From Flavobacterium supellecticarium (GTDB taxonomy: Bacteria > Bacteroidota > Bacteroidia > Flavobacteriales > Flavobacteriaceae): a stretch of DNA of 64,000 nt. Under the pieces are notes generated by a model. That model saw only the letters and a program-made list of their open reading frames with translations, had not been told where the DNA came from and did no database searches. The position numbers and the translations under genes were made by a program. The stretch is from assembly GCF_004801375.1 (NCBI RefSeq), contig NZ_SSNZ01000009.1, forward strand, positions 92,182 to 156,181. Direction: 5' to 3'. Of this stretch, positions 17,186 to 26,592 are shown one piece after another. Within the stretch, counting starts at the first letter, position 1. Every line of letters starts with the position of its first letter.

Positions 17186-17233
17186 TAGAAGAATATGTTA
17201 ATATATCAGGTTTTAGAAGGGCAAGCCCTTCCA

Positions 17234-17776
17234 TTATCGTTGATAATACGTGGTAAGGGTTGCCTTTGCCAATGTGTTGGCATTAATATAAAATCCTACA
17301 ATCGACGGATTGGTGTTTTTGTCGAGTCCCAATTTTGCGGTTTTTAGTGCAAAAACGGTGATTTCGTATTTGTGTGGTTTATCGCCTTCCGGTGGACAAG
17401 GTCCGCCATAACCGTACGCTCCGTAATCGGTGATGCTTTGAATCACTTCTTTGGGTAATGTTGTTTTGATAGGATCGCCAGAACCGGTTTTGATTTCTTT
17501 TGTGTTCGCCGGAATGTCAAATGCAACCCAGTGTGTCCAGCCTCTACCGGAGGGCGCATCAGGATCGTACATAATCACGGCAAAACTTTTGGTTCCTTCG
17601 GGTGCATTTTCCCAGGAGAGCTGTGGTGAAACATTCGATCCGGTACAGCCAAATCCGTTGTAAACTTGTTTTTGTGTGGCTTGCCCTTGTAAATCGGAAC
17701 TTTTAAGTGTAAAAGTTTGGGCTTTTGCAGTTAGTGTTAGCATCAAACCGACTGCGATGACATAAAGTGTTTTCAT
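17234..17776 (-). CDS. YbhB/YbcL-type PEBP protein, exported
   Basis: The 180-residue protein has a signal peptide (VIAVGLMLTLTAKAQ) and a phosphatidylethanolamine-binding-protein fold. Family hallmarks are GCTGSNVSPQLSWENAPEGTKS, the ligand-site DPDAPSGRGWTHWV, and GYGGPCPPEGDKPHKY. Bacterial members are called Raf-kinase-inhibitor-like, but their physiological role is not established. It stands alone, with a -7 box TACTTTTG on the minus strand at 17801-17794. Confidence 0.9.
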   Translation of the reverse strand: MKTLYVIAVGLMLTLTAKAQTFTLKSSDLQGQATQKQVYNGFGCTGSNVSPQLSWENAPEGTKSFAVIMYDPDAPSGRGWTHWVAFDIPANTKEIKTGSGDPIKTTLPKEVIQSITDYGAYGYGGPCPPEGDKPHKYEITVFALKTAKLGLDKNTNPSIVGFYINANTLAKATLTTYYQR

Positions 17777-17849
17777 GATGATTTATTTTATGTCAAAAGT
17801 AGAACGGATGGTGTTTAAGGAGTTATCCGATAAAGTTTTAAAAGTGTTG

Positions 17850-18692
17850 CTAAACGTCCAAATGTCGGTTTTGGAATTGTTTGGGCGTTTGCCCGAATTT
17901 TTGTCGGAACGCTTGTATAAAGCTGGACAAACTCTGATATCCACTTTCCAAATACAGGTCGTTGACCCGTAAATTGGGTTGTAATAGCTTTTGGGCTGCG
18001 GTTTCCAGTCGTTTTTCCTGTATCCATTTTATGGGAGAGGTGTTGTAAATGGCTTCGAAATGCCGTTTGAAGGTCGAAACACTCATATTGCATAAAAAGG
18101 CAAGCTCGGCGACTTGTAGGTTGTTGTCGAGGTTGCTGTGAACTACTTGCTGTATTTTTAGCTGCTGACCTTTTTGCTGGTTTTCGAATAGATCGGGCAA
18201 TTGCAATCCTTTGTTCTGAATCAGGTACAGCAGGATTTCTTCCAGTTTTACTTTTTTAGTCAGCGGATCCTGTGGATTTAGGTACTGTACCGATTGTAGA
18301 TAGTGACCGATATAGGTGTCTATTGTTCCTGTTATAAGTCCGGATTGCTTTCGTTTTGTTTGATGGAATTGTGGGTATTTGATCGCAAATTCTGCCAGAA
18401 AACGATTGTCGAAAAATATAAGCTGACTACGGTATTGATCCTGATTCCTTGTTTTTTCGGACATCAGATAGTTTCCCGATCGCATAAAGATAAATTCCTG
18501 AGATCCGATTTGTGCGGCTTGGGTTTCATTATAAACCTGTTTGGTGCCTTCTAATAGAAAGCTGAAGGCATTGTCTTTTAAAACAATCCTGCTTTTTTCG
18601 CATTCCAGTTGCGTTTGATAGTCGTAAAAATAAACGCCATCATAAGCAGACGGGTTTTCTAGAAACTGATCGGGTAATATATAGTGTTCCAT
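17850..18692 (-). CDS. AraC-family transcriptional regulator
   Basis: The 280-residue protein has a variable N-terminal sensing region (about 1-165) and a C-terminal AraC/XylS double helix-turn-helix (about 180-275), with LAFLCNMSVSTFKRHFEAIYN as the first and DLYLESGYQSLSSFIQAFRQKFGQTPKQF as the second unit. The PIKWIQEKRLETA linker helix is typical. The inducer is unknown. No obvious target adjoins it, although the PEBP gene is just downstream on the same strand. Confidence 0.88.
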   Translation of the reverse strand: MEHYILPDQFLENPSAYDGVYFYDYQTQLECEKSRIVLKDNAFSFLLEGTKQVYNETQAAQIGSQEFIFMRSGNYLMSEKTRNQDQYRSQLIFFDNRFLAEFAIKYPQFHQTKRKQSGLITGTIDTYIGHYLQSVQYLNPQDPLTKKVKLEEILLYLIQNKGLQLPDLFENQQKGQQLKIQQVVHSNLDNNLQVAELAFLCNMSVSTFKRHFEAIYNTSPIKWIQEKRLETAAQKLLQPNLRVNDLYLESGYQSLSSFIQAFRQKFGQTPKQFQNRHLDV

Positions 18693-18736
18693 ATTGGAGT
18701 TGTATTGCGCCTGACGTTTTTATTTTTTAACCGGCG

Positions 18737-19285
18737 CTAAGATCGGAAACGTCCGAATAAATCTTTCCGGTTTTGAAACGGAAACTTGTAAAATTCCGAT
18801 GGATAGCGCGTGGCTGTTACTTTGACTTCAAATTCGCCTTCCAGTTTTTCGTCGCCTTCCCGAAATGGGTTCTTACTGAGTTTGGTGCTAAGTTGGTCTA
18901 TGGTGTAATATTCTTTTGAGCCATCCTGTGTATCCGTCCAACTACTGTATTTGGCTGTAACAATCGTTAGGGTCGAATCAATAGTAAATGCGATGCTTTG
19001 CCCGGAATAGCCATCGTTTAATACGTTTTCAATTTGAATGCAATTGGGATTTATTTTTTTTAGGATCAGTATGTTTCCAAAATAACGGAAGTCGTTATCT
19101 ACGTTTTCCTGTATGGTGAATAGCGGACTGGTTTTAGCCACTTCAAAATGGGAAGTGTCCGTAACCTGGATTTTTCCATAGGTTGTTTGATGCTTTTCGT
19201 TCTGACAACCGATAAGCACAAGCAGACAGACAATAAGTCCGTAATAATACTTTTTACCCAAACAATTCACTAACCACATCTTCAA
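18737..19285 (-). CDS. Hypothetical lipoprotein
   Basis: The 182-residue frame encodes a lipoprotein signal (YYYGLIVCLLVLIGC), with the acylation Cys at residue 27 if the first ATG is used. The start is uncertain: the ATGs at 19285 and 19279 lie inside radA (32-base overlap), and a TTG further in would give a shorter signal. The mature part is a small beta-rich domain with no recognised motif. Overlap with radA indicates translational coupling, but a functional link is not implied. Confidence 0.65.
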   Translation of the reverse strand: MKMWLVNCLGKKYYYGLIVCLLVLIGCQNEKHQTTYGKIQVTDTSHFEVAKTSPLFTIQENVDNDFRYFGNILILKKINPNCIQIENVLNDGYSGQSIAFTIDSTLTIVTAKYSSWTDTQDGSKEYYTIDQLSTKLSKNPFREGDEKLEGEFEVKVTATRYPSEFYKFPFQNRKDLFGRFRS

Positions 19286-20618
19286 TTTTGGAGACCATTT
19301 TAACGTTAATTGCGGTGTTTTTAACCGCTACTTTGTTGTATTTGGAAATAAATATGGTTCCGAAACCTAATTTCTCGGCTTCCTGTATCCGTTGTTCCAC
19401 ACGGTTTACCGGGCGGATTTCTCCGGAAAGACCTACTTCTCCCGCGAAACAATAATCTTTGCCTACCGGAATATCTTCGTTTGACGAAAGTATAGCTGCT
19501 ACAACGGCCAGATCAATTGCCGGATCGTCTACCGAAATACCACCGGTTACATTCAGGAAAACATCTTTGGCACCCAATCGGAATCCGGCGCGTTTTTCCA
19601 GTACGGCTAAAATCATATTGAGACGTTTGGCGTTATAACCGGTCGTGCTGCGTTGTGGTGTTCCGTATACGGCTGTGCTGACTAATGCCTGAATTTCGAT
19701 CATTAACGGGCGCATTCCTTCGAGTGTGGTGGCAATAGCGGTCCCGGATAGTTCTTCTTCCTTATGCGAAATCAGGATTTCCGATGGATTGGCGACTTCG
19801 CGTAGTCCGCTGCCTTGCATTTCGTAAATCCCCAATTCGGCCGTAGAACCGAAACGGTTTTTTAGCGATCGCAGAATACGGTATACGTGATTTCGGTCGC
19901 CTTCAAATTGTAAAACGGTATCGACCATGTGTTCCAATATCTTCGGACCGGCAATGTTCCCGTCTTTGGTGATATGCCCGATAAGGATTACCGGGACATT
20001 GGTTTCTTTTGCATATTTGATCAATTCGGCGGTACATTCCCGGATCTGAGAAATGCTTCCGGCCGATGATTCGATATAGTCGGTATGAAGCGTTTGAATG
20101 GAATCGATGATCACAATTTCGGGTTCGATGGTTTCGATTTGTCTGAAAATATTTTGCGTTTTAGTCTCCGTTAGGATATAACAATTATCGCTGTTGGTTG
20201 TGATTCGTTCGGCACGCATTTTAATCTGCTTCTGACTTTCTTCTCCGGAAACGTATAAGGTTTTATAGGGAAGTTTTAGGGAAATTTGCAGCAATAGCGT
20301 ACTCTTTCCAATGCCGGGTTCACCACCTAAAAGGGTAAGCGAACCAGGAACCAGTCCGCCGCCCAATACACGGTTGAGTTCACCGTCGGTAGTGTCCATT
20401 CGGATTTCCTCGGCTGAATCGATTTCATTTATTTTTAACGGCTTAGCCGCTTTTTTAACTTCAGTGGAACTGGCTTTCCAGGCAACCTTTTCTTCTTTCT
20501 GGATGACTTCTTCGACTATGCTATTCCATTCTTTACAGGCATTACATTGGCCTTGCCATTTAGAATATTGTGTGCCACAGCTTTGGCAGAAGAAGGTTGT
20601 TTTTAATTTGATCGCCAT
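19254..20618 (-). CDS. radA: DNA repair protein RadA
   Basis: The 454-residue protein is a RecA-related branch-migration ATPase (also called Sms) for recombinational repair. It shows the N-terminal zinc finger (Cys11, Cys14, Cys25, Cys28), Walker A in GGEPGIGKSTLL near residue 100, Walker B in EIVIIDSIQTL, the RadA-specific KNRFGS motif and the C-terminal Lon-like domain (GFRLGAKDVFLNVTGGI). Length and order are normal. It lies downstream of the esterase-like gene on the same strand. Confidence 0.96.
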   Translation of the reverse strand: MAIKLKTTFFCQSCGTQYSKWQGQCNACKEWNSIVEEVIQKEEKVAWKASSTEVKKAAKPLKINEIDSAEEIRMDTTDGELNRVLGGGLVPGSLTLLGGEPGIGKSTLLLQISLKLPYKTLYVSGEESQKQIKMRAERITTNSDNCYILTETKTQNIFRQIETIEPEIVIIDSIQTLHTDYIESSAGSISQIRECTAELIKYAKETNVPVILIGHITKDGNIAGPKILEHMVDTVLQFEGDRNHVYRILRSLKNRFGSTAELGIYEMQGSGLREVANPSEILISHKEEELSGTAIATTLEGMRPLMIEIQALVSTAVYGTPQRSTTGYNAKRLNMILAVLEKRAGFRLGAKDVFLNVTGGISVDDPAIDLAVVAAILSSNEDIPVGKDYCFAGEVGLSGEIRPVNRVEQRIQEAEKLGFGTIFISKYNKVAVKNTAINVKMVSKIEDVVSELFG

Positions 20619-20644
20619 TTCGGATGTATTCTCTTTTGTCTTTG

Positions 20645-21787
20645 TTATCTTGATTTTACGGCATCGGCTCTTTCCAGCATACCGTCTTTGGTCAGGTCGC
20701 CAATAGGTTCCTGGTTAAAGGCACTCATATAGGCTTTGTAGGCTTTTTTGTTATCGTTGGTGTTTTCGTAATACAAGCCTTTTTCGTATTCGCTGATCAT
20801 GCTTTTCGGGTAGTTCTTTTTGGCCACCTCCGAAAGCGTTAATAGCTCTTCGTAATTTTTGTTTTTAAGGATAGCGGCCTCAATCGCTTTAAAATCGTTT
20901 AAACGGATGGTAGGTTTGTATCCCAATTTCTTTTCCAGGTTGTTGTATTTGTCAATCAAATATTGTGTATGACCGGTTGGTAATTTGGCAATTTTTTCCT
21001 GAAATTCAATCGTTGAAATCGGTTGGTAGCCGTCGAAAATATGATAAGCAGCATTCGGAATAGCAAAGGTTACCAGCGAATAGTGGGATAGTCCTTTAAA
21101 TTCATCAAAACGGTATTTTAGATTGCTGTTTGTAACGGCTTTTGCTTTTTCGTCCAGTGTTTTCATTTTAGTCTGAATTTTTTTCAGATCACCATCGGAA
21201 GTCGCCTGATAGTAGAAAATCGGTTTTTGAATAGCAGCCAGTCGTTCCGGAATTCTGTTTTCCATTTCCGGAGCAAATTCCGGACTTAACGAAATATAAG
21301 CATTGAAAATCGGGTTGTCTTTATATAAGAAAAAATTTAGAAAACCGGCTGTTGTGTCCAATCCGGCAATCATACGAAATGGTGCTACACGGTATTTTTT
21401 TTCGACATATGGCAGTAATTCTGCACCGATAAATTCGAAAAATTTGGCTCCTTGTTCATTCGGTAATCCGCCTTCATCATAAGAACTGTCGTGTTCTCTT
21501 TCGTTGTTTTTATTCTGATTGATGGCAACTATGATTACTTCCGGAAGGTCGTCCCAATAAGCACCATAGGAAAAAACACCGTAAAAAGGATTGGTTAGGT
21601 ATTCACCGTCAAGAACGAGTAGTAAGGGGTATTTTTTGTCTTTATTGCTCTCGTAATTGTCGGGTGTAATAATGGTAACTTCCCGGATTTCCTTCAGTTT
21701 TTCGGAGTTGAAAGCTTCAACGGTTCTTTGGGAAAACAGGGTGTGACTCAGCAAAAATGTTGCCAGGAGTAGTAGCGTTTGTTTCAT
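20645..21787 (-). CDS. Esterase-D-like protein lacking the nucleophile serine
   Basis: The 380-residue protein has a signal peptide (LLLLATFLLSHTLFSQ) and an alpha/beta-hydrolase domain of the putative esterase (EsteraseD) group: EVTIITPDNY, YPLLLVLDGEY, EVIIVAINQN and RVAPFRMIAG. At the nucleophile elbow, where GHSxGG is expected, it reads GLDTTAG, so the catalytic Ser is replaced by Asp. A His-containing segment GLSHYSLV is retained. A TPR-like C-terminus (residues 310-370) follows. It is probably a non-catalytic or altered enzyme in the periplasm. Confidence 0.75.
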   Translation of the reverse strand: MKQTLLLLATFLLSHTLFSQRTVEAFNSEKLKEIREVTIITPDNYESNKDKKYPLLLVLDGEYLTNPFYGVFSYGAYWDDLPEVIIVAINQNKNNEREHDSSYDEGGLPNEQGAKFFEFIGAELLPYVEKKYRVAPFRMIAGLDTTAGFLNFFLYKDNPIFNAYISLSPEFAPEMENRIPERLAAIQKPIFYYQATSDGDLKKIQTKMKTLDEKAKAVTNSNLKYRFDEFKGLSHYSLVTFAIPNAAYHIFDGYQPISTIEFQEKIAKLPTGHTQYLIDKYNNLEKKLGYKPTIRLNDFKAIEAAILKNKNYEELLTLSEVAKKNYPKSMISEYEKGLYYENTNDNKKAYKAYMSAFNQEPIGDLTKDGMLERADAVKSR

Positions 21788-21839
21788 GTTTGTTAGTAGT
21801 TTCTCGTAGTTTTGGAATCGAGAAGCAAGATAACAAAAA

Positions 21840-22802
21840 TTATTTATTTCGATGTAAAAGCGGTAATAACAAAAAGGAAAGCAATCCCATCAAAATGATC
21901 AGCCCGGTTTGCGATGTCCATAAGATCCAGCCAAAAGTCGTACCGGCCGTTTCGGGTACCGAATACAGTAGTAAAATCTCGGAAATCAATAATGGAAAAG
22001 CACCAAAACCACCATTGGTAAAGCTGATAGCAAGGCTTCCTACAACAAAAGCGGTAACGACTACGCCAAAACTGATCGTGCTGGTTTCTTTAATAGCAAA
22101 AACAGCAAAGTAAAAGGTGAGTACGTAACCGATCCAGATCACAGCCGTATAGAATAGAAAAGCCCATTTGTGTGGCATTCGGAATACGCTTAAAACCCCT
22201 TCGATTAATCCGGATATTTTCTGTTTGATGATCACAACCGGTCGCCATTTGGAATACAAAAATACCAGTGTTAATGCGATAAGTATGCCGACACCGGTGG
22301 TGCCCATCAGGATTAATTTGTGAACCGGGATTTTTTGCTCCAGAAAGGTTTTTAAGTTGTCAAATTGCAATAAAAGTGCCGTGAACATTAAGGCTAACAG
22401 TATAACCAGGTCGATTACCCGTTCGGCAATAATGGATCCGAAGGCCTTGTCGAAAGGGACATCTTTGTATTTTTTTACAATCAGCGCGCGGGATACTTCT
22501 CCCGATCTCGGAATGGTAAGGTTCATCAGGTAACCGATGCAAACCGCGGCCAAATTGGTTTTAAAAGGAGAGAAATATCCCATGTGCTCCAAACTGTAAC
22601 GCCAGCGGTAACCTCTTGCAATAAGACTTACCAGTGAGAAAAACGTTGAAATCAGAATGTAGTTGTAGTTCGCATTCCGGAAATAGCTTTTCATCTCGTC
22701 CAGCTGTTCGGGTGTAAATTTATTATAGGCATAATACACTAAAAAAACTCCCAACAAAAGTGGGAGTAGAATGCCTATGGTTTTTTTAAATTTCTCTTTC
22801 AA
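21840..22802 (-). CDS. Lysylphosphatidylglycerol synthase TM-domain / flippase-like protein
   Basis: The 320-residue polytopic membrane protein has about eight hydrophobic helices and the signature of the LPG_synthase_TM/UPF0104 group (RGYRWRYSLEHMG, LTIPRSGEVSRALIVKKY, AERVIDLVIL, FTNGGFGAFPLLISE). It lacks the catalytic aminoacyl-transfer domain of MprF, so a lipid-translocating or unknown role is likely. It follows panD by 8 bases on the same strand, an arrangement suggesting panC-panD co-transcription rather than a shared pathway. Confidence 0.85.
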   Translation of the reverse strand: MKEKFKKTIGILLPLLLGVFLVYYAYNKFTPEQLDEMKSYFRNANYNYILISTFFSLVSLIARGYRWRYSLEHMGYFSPFKTNLAAVCIGYLMNLTIPRSGEVSRALIVKKYKDVPFDKAFGSIIAERVIDLVILLALMFTALLLQFDNLKTFLEQKIPVHKLILMGTTGVGILIALTLVFLYSKWRPVVIIKQKISGLIEGVLSVFRMPHKWAFLFYTAVIWIGYVLTFYFAVFAIKETSTISFGVVVTAFVVGSLAISFTNGGFGAFPLLISEILLLYSVPETAGTTFGWILWTSQTGLIILMGLLSFLLLPLLHRNK

Positions 22803-22810
22803 AAGGTTGA

Positions 22811-23161
22811 TTATGTTAGCGTATTGTCATTTTCGTTCGGGAAAATAATAGACGGTTTGAAGTCTTTGGCTTTTTCCATGTCAATAATTCCGTATGAAAT
22901 GATAATGATAATATCGCCTTTGTGAACTTTTCGGGCTGCCGGTCCGTTTAGGGTTATTTCACCACTGTTGCGTGGTCCGGGAATGGCGTAGGTTTCGAGA
23001 CGTTCTCCGTTGTTGATGTTTACAATAGAGACTTTTTCTCCTTCAAAAATATTGGAAGCTTCCATTAAAGCGACGTCAATCGTAATGCTTCCGATGTAGT
23101 TTAGATCGGCTCCAGTCACCTTTACACGGTGAATTTTGGATTTAACAACTTGAATTTGCAT
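22811..23161 (-). CDS. panD: Aspartate 1-decarboxylase
   Basis: This enzyme makes beta-alanine from L-aspartate for pantothenate synthesis. The 116-residue proenzyme has the self-cleavage site Gly24-Ser25 (YIGSITID), where Ser25 becomes the pyruvoyl group. Lys9 and the [12 protein letters not shown] segment are family hallmarks. It lies 13 bases after panC on the same strand, consistent with a pan operon. Confidence 0.95.
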   Translation of the reverse strand: MQIQVVKSKIHRVKVTGADLNYIGSITIDVALMEASNIFEGEKVSIVNINNGERLETYAIPGPRNSGEITLNGPAARKVHKGDIIIIISYGIIDMEKAKDFKPSIIFPNENDNTLT

Positions 23162-23174
23162 GGTGCAAAGGTAA

Positions 23175-24023
23175 TTAATTTAGTGCAATATTGTCAATCA
23201 ATCGGATATTGTTTATATAAACCGCTATAAAGCCACGGTATTTTTTAGTGCTGCTTTTACTTGTGGCGGACAATAAAGTGGCTTCATCGGCAATTTCAAA
23301 ATATTCAAGTTGAAAGGCCGGATTTTTAGAAAAAGTCTGGGTTACATAGTCGATAACGTCTTTCGCAGATTGGGTGCTGAATTTTTGTTTGGCTTCCAAC
23401 AGGGTTTTGTAAATCAGGGAGGCTTCTTCACGGGCTTCGCTACTCAAACGCTCATTTCGGGAACTCATCGCCAGTCCGTTTGCCTCGCGGTGAATCGGGC
23501 ATCCGATTACGTTTACCGGGATATCGTATTTTTCAACGAGCTTTTTTACAATTTGTAGTTGTTGGAAGTCTTTTTCACCAAAATAAGCATTCGTTGGTTG
23601 TACAATTTCAAACAGTTTTTTTACTATCGTTCCAACGCCGTCAAAATGACCTGGGCGGTGTGCGCCTTCCATCTGAAATTCCAAACCATCGTATTCAAAT
23701 GCAGCAGCAGTGGTGTTCCCTTCGTAAATATCGTCTACGGTTGGAGCGAAAACAATAATGTCGTTCGATACCGTACGAACTTTTTCGATGTCGCGCTCTA
23801 CATGGCGGGGGTATTTTTCAAGATCTTCCGAATTGTTAAACTGCGTCGGGTTTACAAATATGCTGATAACTGTAATCTGATTTTCGGAACAGGATTTTTG
23901 CAATAGGGAAAGATGACCCTGATGTAATGCGCCCATGGTAGGAACAAGCCCAATCGTTTTTTTGGATGTGCCGATTTGCGCTAAATGTTGCGCTAAATCT
24001 GCTTTTTTGGCAAAAACAAACAT
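23175..24023 (-). CDS. panC: Pantothenate synthetase
   Basis: This enzyme condenses pantoate with beta-alanine using ATP, the last step of pantothenate synthesis. The 282-residue sequence has the nucleotide-binding MGALHQGH motif (HxGH), [19 protein letters not shown] and the SSRNERL loop. It is first in the panC-panD unit and is transcribed divergently from the GT5-like gene. Confidence 0.96.
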   Translation of the reverse strand: MFVFAKKADLAQHLAQIGTSKKTIGLVPTMGALHQGHLSLLQKSCSENQITVISIFVNPTQFNNSEDLEKYPRHVERDIEKVRTVSNDIIVFAPTVDDIYEGNTTAAAFEYDGLEFQMEGAHRPGHFDGVGTIVKKLFEIVQPTNAYFGEKDFQQLQIVKKLVEKYDIPVNVIGCPIHREANGLAMSSRNERLSSEAREEASLIYKTLLEAKQKFSTQSAKDVIDYVTQTFSKNPAFQLEYFEIADEATLLSATSKSSTKKYRGFIAVYINNIRLIDNIALN

Positions 24024-24058
24024 TTGCTTTGGATTTAAATTGGGTGCAAAATTACTAT

Positions 24059-24093
24059 TTTGTCAAACAACTGCATAAAATTTTGTAATTTTG
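24059..24093 (+). promoter_or_regulatory. Promoter of the GT5-DUF4270-glmS unit
   Basis: TTTG at 24059-24062 and TAATTTTG at 24086-24093, 23 bases apart. A minus-strand -7 box TAATTTTG (24054-24047) for panC lies alongside, so the two divergent promoters overlap. Confidence 0.5.
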
Positions 24094-24129
24094 CATGTTT
24101 TTTATATCCAATAAATAAAATTTAATGCA

Positions 24130-24936
24130 ATGAATGATAAGAGGATATTGTATGTATCATCTGAAGTGGTGCCTTATTTAGCTGAAAATGAGGTTTCTTT
24201 AATGTCGTACGACGTGCCAAAAATGATCAATGATCAAGGAGGACAAATCAGAATTTTTATGCCTCGATATGGGAATATCAATGAGCGCAGGCACCAATTG
24301 CATGAGGTTATCCGCTTGTCTGGGATGAATTTAGTGGTAAACGATATGGATATGCCGTTAATTATTAAGGTGGCTTCTATACCGAAAGAGCGTATTCAGG
24401 TTTATTTTATTGATAACGATGAATACTTTAAACGAAAAGCGACATTCTCGGATGAGGATGGTGTGTTGTATCCGGATAATGACGAACGTTCCATCTTTTT
24501 TGCAAAAGGAGTAGTGGAAACCGTTAAAAAATTAAACTGGGTGCCGGATATTATCCATGTGCACGGCTGGTTAGCAGGTATGCTTCCGATTTATATGAAG
24601 CATTACTATAAAGACGAGGCGCTTTTTGCAGATACTAAGATCGTAACATCTGTTTATGCGCAGTCATTCGACGGAACACTGGATCCGGAAATGATGAAAA
24701 AAGTAGCGTTTGACGAAATTCCGGATGCATCGATTGTTGACCTGGAAATTCCGAACTATGAAAATATTATGAAAGCCAGTATTCTACATTCGGATGCCGT
24801 GATTATTGCCTCTGAGGAGCTCTCTCCAAGTTTAACAAAATTTATAGAAACATCGGGTAAACCTTTTTTACCTTTCGTGCCGAAAGATGCTTTTGCAGAA
24901 GCATATACTAATTTCTATAAAAATCAAGTTATATAA
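24130..24936 (+). CDS. GT5 starch/glycogen-synthase N-terminal-domain protein
   Basis: The 268-residue protein matches only the N-terminal Rossmann domain of GT5 glycogen synthases (ILYVSSEVVPYL, FMPRYGNINERRHQ, ERSIFFAKGVVE, DIIHVHGWLAGMLP). The C-terminal nucleotide-sugar-binding domain is absent, and the KTGGL sugar-nucleotide loop expected after the EVxPY strand reads AENEVS. It therefore should not synthesise glucan by itself. Its position directly before a DUF4270 lipoprotein and glmS suggests a link to envelope or amino-sugar metabolism, which is inference. Confidence 0.8.
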   Translation: MNDKRILYVSSEVVPYLAENEVSLMSYDVPKMINDQGGQIRIFMPRYGNINERRHQLHEVIRLSGMNLVVNDMDMPLIIKVASIPKERIQVYFIDNDEYFKRKATFSDEDGVLYPDNDERSIFFAKGVVETVKKLNWVPDIIHVHGWLAGMLPIYMKHYYKDEALFADTKIVTSVYAQSFDGTLDPEMMKKVAFDEIPDASIVDLEIPNYENIMKASILHSDAVIIASEELSPSLTKFIETSGKPFLPFVPKDAFAEAYTNFYKNQVI

Positions 24937-24960
24937 TCATTCTTTGATCTGATAAAAAAT

Positions 24961-26589
24961 ATGAATAGGATTTCATTATTACAAAAAATACTCCTGTCTT
25001 TTACAGCAGTTTTGTTGTTCTCCTGCGATAAGGATTTTAATACTGTCGGTTCCGATCTGGTTGGAGAGGAAAACTATACTTTGGAAAAGTATGTGGGGCA
25101 AACGCTGGAGGCTTATAACAAGGCTACAGGTGGTGTGCAGACAAACAACCTGCCGGTAAATCTTTTGGGGGTAATGAATAATACCACTTTCGGAGAAACC
25201 AAAGCGCATTTCGTATCGGAAGTGCAATTGGCTTCTGCAGCTCCAACTATCGGAGATAACCCGGTGATCGATTCGGTTTGGGTTTATGTGCCGTATTTTG
25301 CCACGCAAACCGGAACAGACGATAATGGAGTGCGGTTGTATGAGTTGGATTCGGTTTACGGAAAAGATAATAAGTTTAGTTTAAAAGTTTTTGAATCGAA
25401 ATACCAGTTGCGAACGTTTGATCCTGCTAACGGAGGTGATGCTCAAAAATATTTTTCGGATGAGAAAAATCTGGTGGAAAATAACAAAGGGACTTTACAG
25501 TTGAATGATGGGCCGCCGAATCAGAATACTCAGTTTTATTTTAATAATCTGGAGACTATTCTGTATAAATTGGATGCAGATGGGAATTATCTGAACTCGG
25601 CCGGACAAATTATTGATAATAATGATGTCGGGAATCGGGTAGTCCTGGAGCGTTTTGCGCCGGGAGTGTGGCTGGATTTAAATAAAGCATTCTTTCAGAA
25701 TAAGATTTTAAATGCATCATCTGATAAATTGTTAAATAATAATGCGTTTAAAGAGTATTTCCGCGGATTGTATTTTCAGGTAGAAAGTGTAGAAGGGAAA
25801 ACGGCTATGGCAATGCTTGATTTTTCGAAAGCGAAAATTAATATCCGTTATAAAGCCGATGCGTCTGCAGGATCGACTTCGCGCGTGCGAAAATCAATCG
25901 TGTTGAATCTTACCGGTACAACGGTTAACTTTTTAGAGAATAGTTTTGCATTGCCATCGGAATCGGGCGATGAGCGCCTGTATCTAAAAGGTGGACAGGG
26001 ATCTTTTTCGTATATCGATTTGTTTAATAAAACCGAGTTGGAAGATCTTCGTGCGAAGGTAGAAGCGAATAAATGGTTGATCAACGAAGCAAATCTTACT
26101 TTTTATGTCGACAAACAGGCGATGCAGAATGTAGCCTACGAGCCGCAGCGTATTTATTTATACGATATGAAAAATAATAAAGTGCTGATTGATTATAACT
26201 ACGATCCGACAACCAATTCCTATTTTCCAAAAATGAGTAAAGTGGTAATCGGTGGACTGGTGGAACGTGAAACAAGTGGCGATAAAAAAGCAATTAAATA
26301 TAAATTGCGATTGACGCAATATGTTAATAATCTGATCAAGAAGGATTCTTCCAATGTACGGGTAGGATTGGTGGTAACAGAGGATATCAATAATGTGAAA
26401 AGTGCTTATTTAAAAAATCCTTTCGTGATGTCCGATCCGATGTCGCCTGTCGGAACTTCTTATAATGTGAAGTTTCTGCCTGTTGCTTCGGTAATTAATC
26501 CATTGGGGACAGTATTGCATGGGACGAATAGTGCTGATGTTGATAAAAGATTAAAATTAGAAATTTATTATACTAAACCGAAAGAATAA
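24961..26589 (+). CDS. DUF4270 lipoprotein
   Basis: The 542-residue protein has a lipoprotein signal (LLSFTAVLLFSC, Cys near residue 22) and the typical DUF4270 start DKDFNTVGSDLVGEENY, with the motif PVIDSVWVYVPY further in. The family is common in Flavobacteriia and of unknown function. Members are predicted to sit on the outer membrane. It lies between the GT5-like gene (24-base gap) and glmS (3-base gap), so the three are probably co-transcribed. Confidence 0.88.
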   Translation: MNRISLLQKILLSFTAVLLFSCDKDFNTVGSDLVGEENYTLEKYVGQTLEAYNKATGGVQTNNLPVNLLGVMNNTTFGETKAHFVSEVQLASAAPTIGDNPVIDSVWVYVPYFATQTGTDDNGVRLYELDSVYGKDNKFSLKVFESKYQLRTFDPANGGDAQKYFSDEKNLVENNKGTLQLNDGPPNQNTQFYFNNLETILYKLDADGNYLNSAGQIIDNNDVGNRVVLERFAPGVWLDLNKAFFQNKILNASSDKLLNNNAFKEYFRGLYFQVESVEGKTAMAMLDFSKAKINIRYKADASAGSTSRVRKSIVLNLTGTTVNFLENSFALPSESGDERLYLKGGQGSFSYIDLFNKTELEDLRAKVEANKWLINEANLTFYVDKQAMQNVAYEPQRIYLYDMKNNKVLIDYNYDPTTNSYFPKMSKVVIGGLVERETSGDKKAIKYKLRLTQYVNNLIKKDSSNVRVGLVVTEDINNVKSAYLKNPFVMSDPMSPVGTSYNVKFLPVASVINPLGTVLHGTNSADVDKRLKLEIYYTKPKE

Positions 26590-26592
26590 TTT

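Noticed and set aside
26560..26592. A glmS ribozyme or riboswitch leader
   Set aside because: Only 3 bases separate glmS from the upstream gene, and no such structure is visible.
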